From NCBI GenBank assembly GCA_045640985.1, contig JAZUFZ010000008.1, positions 1 to 9,125 of the forward strand: a stretch of DNA of 9,125 nucleotides, in the 5' to 3' direction. Under the pieces are notes generated by a model. It was not told the origin of the DNA. It worked only from the letters and a program-made list of their open reading frames with translations, and made no database searches. Position numbers and translations under genes: made by a program. Position 1 is the stretch's first letter; the number at the start of each line of letters is the position of its first letter. The DNA is from Colimorpha sp045640985. Its GTDB lineage: Bacteria; Bacteroidota; Bacteroidia; Bacteroidales; P3. Below, piece by piece: positions 1-5,501 of the stretch.

Positions 1-18
1 CCCCGGAAAACCGCCCCC

Positions 19-49
19 TTGAAACTTTGAAACTTGAAACTTTGGAACT
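19..49. repeat. Short tandem repeat TTGAAACT, four copies
   Basis: Four copies of the octamer TTGAAACT (the last is TTGGAACT) begin at positions 19, 27, 34 and 42, with spacings of 8, 7 and 8 bases. The array lies just past the stop codon of the primase-helicase gene, at the window edge, so more copies may lie outside. The layout resembles short iterons or a slippage-expanded repeat. Its function is unknown. Confidence 0.6.
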
Positions 50-55
50 TTCCCC

Positions 56-2218
56 TCACCCCTCTCTCAGGGCGAGGGCGGCGTTGGTGCGCTCGATGTT
101 GATCTCCTCGTAGGTGCGTTCCACAAGCACATAGCCGTGGCGACCCTTATGCCCGCGCTGGGGGTAGCCGGCACGCTTGAGCGCCATCCCCATCCGCCGC
201 GCCGAGAGGGGGCCGCGAAGGTCGGCACTGCAGCGCCCCAGGATCTCAGCGTTGGTGTAGAAGTTCCCGCACTCGAACTCGGTAGGCCGGCGGAAGTACT
301 TGTCGAGCAGTTCGGCTTCCAGACAGGGCTCCGCAAACTCGTTCTTGTAGGCCTCCAGTTCCAGGTCCTCCTCGCGGGTGAACCAGTAGCGGAAGCCCTC
401 CTCAATGAGGGTCAGGGCCTGGGCATAGAGCTGGAGGTAGTCAATGGGGTTCTCGTAGGGGCTCTCGATGCGCTCCACCTCAAAGGGAAGCCAGCGCCGG
501 TTGCCGGTGAGGTCGGTAAGGAAAGTCTTGTTGTTGCCCGTGCCGCAGAAGGAGGCGATATGGGGGCGCTTCTCACGGTTGCGGGCGTAGGCGGCGCGCT
601 CGGAGATAATCTCGGTGGTGACGAGAGCCTTCAGCGCGTTGAGGTCGGCATCCTTCATGGAGTCGATCTCCTCAAAGTCGATGAGGGCATAGCCCGACAC
701 GGCAAGCTTGTCGTCCTTGCTCACGTAGGTGGAGTTGCCCTTGGCGAGGAAGTAGCGCTCCAGCGCGGGGGGCAGCAGGCTCCGGAAGAAGGTACTCTTG
801 TAGATGCCCTGGGCACCGATGAAGACGAGGATGTTCTGGTTGAGCACCTTGGGGTCGCGCCACGAGGCTACCATGGAGACGAACCATTTGCGGAAGCATC
901 CGGCGAACCGCTCCGCTCCGGCGGTGGTATGGACGCGGGCGGCGAGGGCTCCGATGTGGTCCGTGCCGTCCCACCGGGGCAGGCTCCCGAGGAAGTCCGC
1001 GATGGGGTCAAACACCGGCAGGGCGTCGGAGTTGAACTCGCGGTCGAAGTCCTGCGGACGGGCGTACTTGCCGAGGGCGGCGATGCAGCTGTGCCACAGG
1101 CTGTTTACGGTGCGGTCATTGACCGGCTCGAAACGCTGGCATTCCCCGCTCCAGACCTCCACGTCGCCGGAGAGGGAATTGTAGCGCATGAGGCCGCGGG
1201 AGGTCAGATAGGCGCGGATCTCGTCGGGGGTGGCATAGCGGGCGGAGGCGTTGCTTACAGGCTGCTCGCCGGAGGCCTTCTGGGAGAGGGTGGGCCGCTT
1301 GCGGTCGTGGCGGAAGCGTTCCGCCTTCCAGGTGCCGAAGTCGGTGGAGCCGTGGTCGCGCACCCACAGGGCGATGTCGCGGGCCTCACGCTCGCCGCGC
1401 GGACAGTCGGGAGCCAGGGCGGCGGCAACGGCGTCGGACTCCACCCCCATCCTGTTCATCAGAAAGGCACGGTAAAGCAGGTGGGCATGGCGGCGCCCCT
1501 CCACATAGGGGATGTGGTCCTGCGCGATACGGCGGGCGAGGTCGGCGCACATCTCCCCCTGCGGAAGGGGTTCGGGGCACTCCTGGAGGGCACTGAGTTC
1601 GTGGTTCACCTCCTCATTGGTTACGATGCTGAAAGGGACAGCCTCGGGGTTCAGCACGGCGTCGGGGTCGTGGGTGAAGAACGAGAGGCGCGTGGGGTCC
1701 TTGGTGGCTTCGTCGTAGGGCAGCCCCGTGACCATGGCGTAATACTCATTGCCCCATTTCCAGGCGTCGATATAGGCGACGGTGGGCTGCTGCGAGGTGT
1801 AGCGGAACAGCACGCGGAGACCGCTCCCCGAGGCGGTGCGGTACGACATGAGGGTATGGGGGTCGGAGGCGACGGCGGCGGCGAGGCTTTCGAGCTGTCC
1901 GGCGGGCACATGGTCGAAATCCACCATGCCGACACCGGTCAGGCTTTTAATGTGTTCCTGGCGGCGGCCCCCCTCGAACAGGGCTGCGGGGATGAATGCA
2001 CCCACAGCGGCTTTCCGGCGGGCGTACCCTTTTTCGTCGCCCTGGGCGAGCAGCACACGGCTCTGGGCAGTATTCTCCCTGATGGTCTCGTCGCGGGCGA
2101 TAAGGGCATAAATACGCTCCCAGGGGGCAGTTTCAGGCAGGGATTTATAGACATTCCGGACAACGGAGCAGCCCTCCTGAGGGACGGGCGCAGGATAAAG
2201 ATTTTTAGGTTTTGACAT
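56..2218 (-). CDS. VirE/VapE-type primase-helicase (BT4734-like N-terminus, P-loop ATPase)
   Basis: This 720-aa protein has the layout of the Bacteroidales VirE family. Residues ~20-200 resemble the BT4734/VirE N-terminal domain, an archaeo-eukaryotic-primase-like fold: VDFDH (99-103) fits the paired acidic motif and SGSGLRVLF (130-138) a later primase motif. Residues ~220-300 resemble a primase C-terminal helical segment. The VirE P-loop domain follows: Walker A GAQGIYKST (468-476), Walker B-like ALIDFEEID (511-519), and a sensor/arginine region GTGNN...TGNRRW (559-576). Residues ~640-705 look like a winged-helix tail. By family it would prime and unwind DNA during replication of a mobile element or phage-like unit; here that role is inferred, as no integrase or relaxase is seen. 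The ATG at 2218 gives a full-length protein. The next gene upstream is 199 bp away on the same strand, so co-transcription is possible but not shown. Confidence 0.9.
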   Translation of the reverse strand: MSKPKNLYPAPVPQEGCSVVRNVYKSLPETAPWERIYALIARDETIRENTAQSRVLLAQGDEKGYARRKAAVGAFIPAALFEGGRRQEHIKSLTGVGMVDFDHVPAGQLESLAAAVASDPHTLMSYRTASGSGLRVLFRYTSQQPTVAYIDAWKWGNEYYAMVTGLPYDEATKDPTRLSFFTHDPDAVLNPEAVPFSIVTNEEVNHELSALQECPEPLPQGEMCADLARRIAQDHIPYVEGRRHAHLLYRAFLMNRMGVESDAVAAALAPDCPRGEREARDIALWVRDHGSTDFGTWKAERFRHDRKRPTLSQKASGEQPVSNASARYATPDEIRAYLTSRGLMRYNSLSGDVEVWSGECQRFEPVNDRTVNSLWHSCIAALGKYARPQDFDREFNSDALPVFDPIADFLGSLPRWDGTDHIGALAARVHTTAGAERFAGCFRKWFVSMVASWRDPKVLNQNILVFIGAQGIYKSTFFRSLLPPALERYFLAKGNSTYVSKDDKLAVSGYALIDFEEIDSMKDADLNALKALVTTEIISERAAYARNREKRPHIASFCGTGNNKTFLTDLTGNRRWLPFEVERIESPYENPIDYLQLYAQALTLIEEGFRYWFTREEDLELEAYKNEFAEPCLEAELLDKYFRRPTEFECGNFYTNAEILGRCSADLRGPLSARRMGMALKRAGYPQRGHKGRHGYVLVERTYEEINIERTNAALALREG

Positions 2219-2249
2219 AATTTGCTGAATTTAAGGTTTTTGGAAAAAG

Positions 2250-2370
2250 TGTGCAGGAGATGCAGGATAAAAAAGTAACATTTTCTAATAGTACGGGTTT
2301 TTTAACCCTAAGGGATATAAAACCCGCCCCTTATACGAAAGTTGTATAGAGATGTTGCATCACCTGCACA
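2250..2370. promoter_or_regulatory. 15-bp inverted repeat bracketing the primase-helicase leader
   Basis: TGTGCAGGAGATGCA (2250-2264) and TGCATCACCTGCACA (2356-2370) are inverted copies differing at one position and separated by 91 bp. The left arm also holds two TGCAGGA units 9 bp apart. The pair lies entirely in the gap upstream of the primase-helicase start at 2218. Operator, iteron/origin, or resolution site are all possible; nothing in the sequence decides between them. No perfect -7 promoter match was found in this gap on the minus strand. Confidence 0.5.
2294..2326. promoter_or_regulatory. Nested hairpin in the primase-helicase leader
   Basis: CGGGTTTT (2294-2301) pairs with AAAACCCG (2319-2326), and CCCT/AGGG (2306-2309/2311-2314) can pair inside the loop. 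It lies between the two arms of the 15-bp inverted repeat. It has no terminal T tract on the minus strand, so a leader structure or protein-binding site is more likely than a terminator. Confidence 0.45.
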
Positions 2371-2417
2371 GAATTTAAGATACTGTTGGGAATGAGGCGA
2401 TTAGTTCCACTACGCGT

Positions 2418-2969
2418 TTACTTCGTTTCCCGCTTCAGCGCATCGAGGAGGACAGTGTGGACGTAGGTAACCTTCTCCTGATAGCCCACCTGATTGAGCA
2501 GGCGGTCGGTCTCATCATCGTGGACCAGCACCCTGGGGTCGATAGTGAAGGCGAGCGCACTGGCACCGGCGGAGTTGAGGAAGCGGCGGAGCCACTCGGA
2601 GTTCACCTTAGCCCTGTCGAGGCTGGAAGAGAGGCGTACAGCGCGCTTCACAGCCACGCCGCAAGGGAGCGGGAGGGTCTTGCATCCGTTGTCGAAAGCC
2701 GACGCGTCGAGGTTCTCCAGAATAGAGTTGCGGTACTTCTCGCGAGCCTCCTTGAGTTGCTGAAACTCAGGCTCCAGCGCCGCGAAACTTGCACAGCAGT
2801 CCTGCAAGCGCAAGCTTGCATTCCCAGCGTTGTTGGCGTTGTTGGTGATTCCGGAGTTTCCGGTGATTCCGGTGAAGCCGTTTCCGTTGTTGTTTGAATT
2901 GTTGTTGCTGCTGGTGTTGGTGTTGGTGGTTTTTGAATTGTTGCTCGTGTTGTTTTTTTTTGTACTCAT
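2418..2969 (-). CDS. Hypothetical protein with Asn/Thr/Ser-rich N-terminal tail
   Basis: I do not recognise this 183-aa protein. Residues 1-52 are almost only Asn, Thr, Ser, Gly and Lys and look disordered. Residues ~53-183 look folded, with a helical stretch at ~60-90 (LEPEFQQLKEAREKYRNSILENL) containing heptad-like leucines and charges, then a mixed segment ending in KRETK. There is no signal peptide or membrane segment. The start at 2969 opens ATG AGT AC followed by nine A residues, a homopolymer at codons 3-6 that could slip. The gene lies upstream of the primase-helicase on the same strand, so it may act with it, perhaps as an accessory nucleic-acid-binding factor; that is inference. REP copy 1 starts 27 bp upstream of the start codon. 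Confidence 0.7.
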   Translation of the reverse strand: MSTKKNNTSNNSKTTNTNTSSNNNSNNNGNGFTGITGNSGITNNANNAGNASLRLQDCCASFAALEPEFQQLKEAREKYRNSILENLDASAFDNGCKTLPLPCGVAVKRAVRLSSSLDRAKVNSEWLRRFLNSAGASALAFTIDPRVLVHDDETDRLLNQVGYQEKVTYVHTVLLDALKRETK

Positions 2970-2995
2970 AATGATTAAGTTTTTTTTGAGGTTCG

Positions 2996-3026
2996 TATCA
3001 TCAAGGGGTCAGACCCTTTGATGATA
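2996..3026 (+). repeat. REP palindrome, copy 1 (forward)
   Basis: The arms ATCATCAAGGGGTC and GACCCTTTGATGAT flank a central A, with an extra T...A pair outside. The arms are complementary except for one G:T pair; I call the strand carrying G and T 'forward'. This copy sits in the promoter/leader region of the minus-strand gene ending at 2969 and begins the cluster around the transposase. Confidence 0.9.
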
Positions 3027-3045
3027 CTTAAAATATTTAACAGTT
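3018..3045 (+). repeat. Left 28-bp direct repeat bracketing the RAYT unit
   Basis: This starts in the right arm of REP copy 1 and continues 19 bp past it (CTTAAAATATTTAACAGTT). It matches 4136-4163 at 26 of 28 positions in the same orientation. Sequence to the left of the two REP copies is not similar. Confidence 0.8.
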
Positions 3046-3087
3046 ATATCATGATATAGGCATATTATTGCGAAAAACGGGGTTACA

Positions 3088-3118
3088 TATCATCAAGGGG
3101 TCTGACCCTTTGATGATG
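3088..3118 (+). repeat. REP palindrome, copy 2 (forward)
   Basis: Same arms as copy 1 with a central T, and the G:T mismatch on the plus strand. It lies 61 bp after copy 1 and 67 bp before copy 3. Copies 2 and 3 face each other, the arrangement known in enterobacteria as a BIME-like pair. Confidence 0.9.
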
Positions 3119-3185
3119 TAAAGTGATAAAAAAGGTACTTCTACACAATATTTTACAATTTTCCGCGTTTTAATTACAGAATGTG

Positions 3186-3216
3186 TATCATCAAAGGGTC
3201 AGACCCCTTGATGATG
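3186..3216 (-). repeat. REP palindrome, copy 3 (reverse)
   Basis: On the plus strand the arms read ATCATCAAAGGGTC and GACCCCTTGATGAT around A, so the G:T form is on the minus strand. The copy ends 17 bp before the chosen start codon of the transposase and therefore lies in its leader, where it could fold and affect translation. Confidence 0.9.
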
Positions 3217-3233
3217 CGAGAAAACGGGATACT

Positions 3234-4139
3234 ATGGCAAGAAAACCAAGAAAGAAATCATTTACAGGCATTTACCATGTTATGCTGAGGGGCATAAACC
3301 GGCAGAATGTGTTTCTGGATGAGAATGACTTTGAGTCAATGCTGAAAGCTATGCGCGAGGCTCAGGTGGAACGGGCACTGGACGGAACTATCGTAAGCGA
3401 GGACAACTGCGTGTACTTCGCCTACTGCATCCTCCACAACCATATCCACATCCTTTTACAGGAGAAGGTGCTGGACATCAGCAGTCTGATGAAAAGGATA
3501 CAGGACCGTTATGTATTGATATACAATAGGAAATATGACAGAGTCGGTCATCTGTTCCAGGGGCGTTTTGCGAGCGAACCGGTAGAGGATTCCGAGTATT
3601 TCCACCAGCTTTTGCGCTACATCCACCGCAACCCGGTAAAGGCCATGGAGGCCACACGTCCGGAGGACTACCGCTACAGCTCCTGGAACGAGTACCTGAC
3701 CGCCGGCGATTGTATCATCAAGGGGTCTGACCCTTTGATGACCCGGCTGTGTAATACGAAGGCGGTGATCAAGCGGTTCGGCTTCAAAGAGCTGGTGGAC
3801 TGGGTGAACGAAGATGTGGACGACAAATGTATGGACATGGATTCGTTTATGGGGCCTATGAGTGACCGGGAGGCCTTGGAACGGCTGCTGGAACTGAGCG
3901 GTGCCGAAAATGTGGAGTATTTCAAACAGTATTCTAAAGATGACCAGCTCCTCTGCTTGGAACAGCTGATAAAACAGGGTGCGAGCATCCGTCTGGCGAG
4001 CCGTCTTTCGTCACTTAGTTACCGCACAATCTGGAATCACCTTCATCCTGAAGAGTTTGAGGAGCAGCGGGCTCTGAGAAAATCCATCCGGAAAAACAGG
4101 CGCGAAATTCTGGTATCATCAAAGGGTCTGACCCCTTGA
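3234..4139 (+). CDS. REP-associated tyrosine transposase (RAYT, Y1/HUH family)
   Basis: A single-strand DNA transposase of the IS200-like Y1 superfamily that recognises REP hairpins. In the 301-aa protein, residues 7-25 (KKSFTGIYHVMLRGINRQN) are the typical first strand. HNHIH (68-72) holds the metal-binding HxH pair (His70, His72). RYVLIYNRKYDRVGHLFQGRF (92-112) is the family's tyrosine helix, with Tyr93 or Tyr97 as likely nucleophile. RYIHRNPVKA (128-137) and YRYSSWNEY (146-154) are further signatures. Residues ~236-270 look like a helix-turn-helix. I chose ATG 3234; an upstream GTG at 3183 adds only residues read from REP copy 3. Oddities: residues 160-170 come from REP copy 4, and residues 294-301 plus the TGA come from REP copy 5. 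The catalytic core is intact, so it may be active, but the inserted loop makes this uncertain. Confidence 0.92.
   Translation: MARKPRKKSFTGIYHVMLRGINRQNVFLDENDFESMLKAMREAQVERALDGTIVSEDNCVYFAYCILHNHIHILLQEKVLDISSLMKRIQDRYVLIYNRKYDRVGHLFQGRFASEPVEDSEYFHQLLRYIHRNPVKAMEATRPEDYRYSSWNEYLTAGDCIIKGSDPLMTRLCNTKAVIKRFGFKELVDWVNEDVDDKCMDMDSFMGPMSDREALERLLELSGAENVEYFKQYSKDDQLLCLEQLIKQGASIRLASRLSSLSYRTIWNHLHPEEFEEQRALRKSIRKNRREILVSSKGLTP
3713..3741 (+). repeat. REP palindrome, copy 4 (forward), inside the transposase gene
   Basis: The same arms with central T run from 3713 to 3741; the right arm ends GATGA followed by CC, so the last base differs. It is read in frame as CIIKGSDPLMT (residues 160-170) between the conserved SSWNEYL block and the LCNTKAVIKRFG segment, without a stop or frameshift. 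Confidence 0.9.
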
Positions 4140-4144
4140 TGATG
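4114..4144 (-). repeat. REP palindrome, copy 5 (reverse), over the transposase stop codon
   Basis: On the plus strand the arms read ATCATCAAAGGGTC and GACCCCTTGATGAT around T, so this copy faces copies 1, 2 and 4. It encodes the tail V-SSKGLTP and supplies the TGA at 4137-4139. It also separates this gene from the convergent gene ending at 4155, so its hairpin could help end or protect both transcripts. Confidence 0.9.
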
Positions 4145-4163
4145 CTTAAATTATTTAACAGTT
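4136..4163 (+). repeat. Right 28-bp direct repeat bracketing the RAYT unit
   Basis: Matches 3018-3045 at 26 of 28 positions. It starts in the right arm of REP copy 5, continues through CTTAAATTATTTAACAGTT, and includes the last two codons and stop of the minus-strand cysteine-rich gene. Confidence 0.8.
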
Positions 4164-4415
4164 GTGGTGGAGGGTGAAGAAGACGTCGGTGGGGCGGAGG
4201 AGCAGGCCGCTGGGGCCGGTGGGGTCGGTGGGCTGGCCTTTGAGGCACGGGACTTCGGTGCAGTCTATGTAATGGAGCGCGCAGCACTGGCAGCAGCGCC
4301 CGGAATGGCTGGGTTCGGCACTCCGGCATACGATGGTAAGGCCTTCGCCCCATGAGATTCTTTCGCCGGGCTTGAGATGGCTCAGCCGGCGGATCTGTAA
4401 ATTTGTAAGTTTCAT
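4155..4415 (-). CDS. Small cysteine-rich hypothetical protein
   Basis: An 86-aa protein with eight cysteines at 30, 41, 42, 44, 45, 52, 57 and 86. The order is a short basic N-terminus, LKPGERISWGEGLTIVC (14-30), a cluster GRCCQCC (39-45), then IDC...PC (50-57), and a C-terminal strand LLLRPTDVFFTL (71-82). The pattern 'GER-I..G-x-C..C......C....PC...VxF' reminds me of small cysteine-rich proteins common in Bacteroides mobile regions, possibly metal-binding; this is from memory and the function is unknown. There is no signal peptide, so it is probably cytoplasmic. The ATG at 4415 has a candidate -7 promoter at 4555-4562. The stop lies 15 bp from the convergent transposase stop. The last codons are part of the 28-bp repeat. 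Confidence 0.65.
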   Translation of the reverse strand: MKLTNLQIRRLSHLKPGERISWGEGLTIVCRSAEPSHSGRCCQCCALHYIDCTEVPCLKGQPTDPTGPSGLLLRPTDVFFTLHHNC

Positions 4416-4514
4416 ATATTTTGAGGTTTATATGGTTTGAAAAAGGGTTTGACTTTGGGTAGTGCCCCGTCGGGGGTGTTTGAGAAATTGAATCTTTACG
4501 CAATATGTCGAGGG

Positions 4515-4555
4515 GCGCTCGAAACCGGGGGTGTTTTCCGTGCGATTTCGAGTGC
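4515..4555. promoter_or_regulatory. 10-bp inverted repeat at the start of the cysteine-rich gene's leader
   Basis: GCGCTCGAAA (4515-4524) and TTTCGAGTGC (4546-4555) pair with one mismatch across a 21-bp loop. The right arm abuts the TACTTTTG promoter element on the minus strand, so it would overlap the transcription start. It could be an operator or a 5' leader hairpin. Confidence 0.45.
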
Positions 4556-4562
4556 AAAAGTA
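4555..4562 (-). promoter_or_regulatory. -7 promoter element TACTTTTG
   Basis: A perfect match to the Bacteroidetes TAnnTTTG element, read on the minus strand. It would start a transcript near 4548 with a leader of about 130 nt before the ATG at 4415. No clear TTTG -33 box is found at the usual 19-21 bp. Confidence 0.45.
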
Positions 4563-4693
4563 GGACGGATTTTGCTACTGAGAAAAATTTTTCAACACAC
4601 TAAACTACCACATATCAATAAGTTGTGCAGTATATGAGTGAGGAGTGTTGATAACTGTGTGTGAATTGTGCGTGGGTTGTGCGTAAAAATATG

Positions 4694-4701
4694 TAATTTT
4701 G
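4694..4701 (+). promoter_or_regulatory. -7 promoter element TAATTTTG
   Basis: A perfect match to TAnnTTTG on the plus strand, 32 bp before the GTG at 4734. The nearest TTG triplets upstream (4666-4668 and 4677-4679) are at 25 and 14 bp, not the usual 19-21, so the -33 box is unclear. Confidence 0.5.
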
Positions 4702-4733
4702 TAAACTCACCCAAAAACGCCAGATAAACATAA

Positions 4734-5501
4734 GTGTCTAATTCACACGACATATCATATTTCAAGACCTCCGCGACTGACCTGGATACGCCGAAAACGA
4801 TGATCCTCGGAAATGTGGAATACCCATATAATATCACCGCCATACAGGAGATTATGATGACTCAAGGGATGACACTCGAAGCTCAGGCAAACACCATTGA
4901 GCGATTGACTTATCTATGTGTGGATGTGGCATTTGCAGAGGAACTTGATGCGCTGCTGGAAAGACTGATACGGGCAATCCGGTGTCGCGCAGAGCGTAGC
5001 CGGGAATGGGTTGAGACAAAAAAGATTCACACAATGAAACCACACACCAGGGCTATCCAGCCTCATCCGGTGGAGGGGAACCCGAAAATGAATGTCTATC
5101 CCCGCGTGGAATCCACATGCATCCTACCTGTAGAAGTAGTGCTGGCACTTGACCGTTATGCTTCAGACCTCATCAATGCGGGCTGCTTCAGCGAATGTCT
5201 TCCCGAAGAGGTCGCTAACCTCCTCGGAGCGCATCCCACCTGGGCGCCGCTTACGCGACCGCTGCGGTGCCACCTCGATACCGTGGAATTGGGTGCCCTC
5301 ATCGACTTGCTGGAGCCGCATCTCCACCCGCGTTCCAAGCGCCGGATGAGTATGTCTCTCTGTGCCGCCCTCGAAGGTCCCGACGGCACCGCGTACAACC
5401 CAGAGACGGTCCGCACTGCCCGCGACATCAAAGCCCGCACTCCTCTCCGCCTCCCCCCTTTTCCCTCCGCCTTGACATCGTACTCCCGAAGGAATCCATA
5501 A
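4734..5501 (+). CDS. Hypothetical protein, unrecognised family
   Basis: I do not recognise this 255-aa protein. Residues ~30-85 look helical (ITAIQEIMMTQGM, then ERLTYLCVDVAFAEELDALLERLIRAIRCRAER), followed by a loose basic linker, a second predicted helical part at ~125-200 (ILPVEVVLALDRYASDLINAG, VELGALIDLLEPHL), and a Pro/Arg-rich tail. No signal peptide or membrane segment is seen. The GTG at 4734 suits the -7 promoter match; an ATG at 4800 (residue 23) is a plausible alternative. Base use shifts along the gene: the first half is AT-richer and the last 250 bp GC-rich, so internal ATGs at 5035 or 5089 could mark a second coding unit. The TAA at 5499-5501 overlaps the A tract of the opposite-strand terminator. 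It is divergent from the cysteine-rich gene and convergent with the receptor gene. Confidence 0.6.
   Translation: MSNSHDISYFKTSATDLDTPKTMILGNVEYPYNITAIQEIMMTQGMTLEAQANTIERLTYLCVDVAFAEELDALLERLIRAIRCRAERSREWVETKKIHTMKPHTRAIQPHPVEGNPKMNVYPRVESTCILPVEVVLALDRYASDLINAGCFSECLPEEVANLLGAHPTWAPLTRPLRCHLDTVELGALIDLLEPHLHPRSKRRMSMSLCAALEGPDGTAYNPETVRTARDIKARTPLRLPPFPSALTSYSRRNP

Larger units (their letters stand above)
4416..4733. other. 318-bp divergent intergenic region
   Basis: The region lies between the cysteine-rich gene (minus) and the 255-aa gene (plus). It holds one -7 promoter match per direction (4555-4562 and 4694-4701), a 10-bp inverted repeat (4515-4555), a direct repeat CGGGGGTGTT at 4471-4480 and 4526-4535, and TTGTGCGT twice, 11 bp apart, at 4666-4673 and 4677-4684. 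The right half is AT-rich. No gene is seen here. Confidence 0.6.

Noticed and set aside
787..813. Tyr in place of the usual Gly before Lys in the Walker A motif (GAQGIYKST)
   Set aside because: I recall GIYK[ST] as common in Bacteroidales VirE proteins, so it is a family variant and not a sign of an inactive enzyme.
137..2215. 692-aa open frame on the plus strand
   Set aside because: It is exactly antisense to the primase-helicase, whose motifs are clear. Its Gly/Val/Ala-rich repetitive translation is typical of the reverse of a GC-rich gene.
2996..3216. CRISPR-like array of repeated palindromes
   Set aside because: Only three copies occur here, with mixed orientation and no repeat-spacer regularity. 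A Y1 transposase next to them explains them as REPs, and there are no cas genes.
3183..3233. GTG at 3183 as the transposase start
   Set aside because: It would add 17 residues encoded by REP copy 3. The ATG at 3234 gives the N-terminus typical of RAYTs (basic start, then the GIYHVMLRG strand).
4015..4557. 180-aa minus-strand frame across the REP and cysteine-rich gene
   Set aside because: It is out of frame with the cysteine-rich protein, reads through the REP palindrome and has an Arg/Pro/His-rich shadow composition.
4646..4654. DnaA-box-like TGTTGATAA in the divergent intergenic region
   Set aside because: A single site with one mismatch from the consensus on the reverse strand, without other boxes or an AT-rich unwinding element tied to it.
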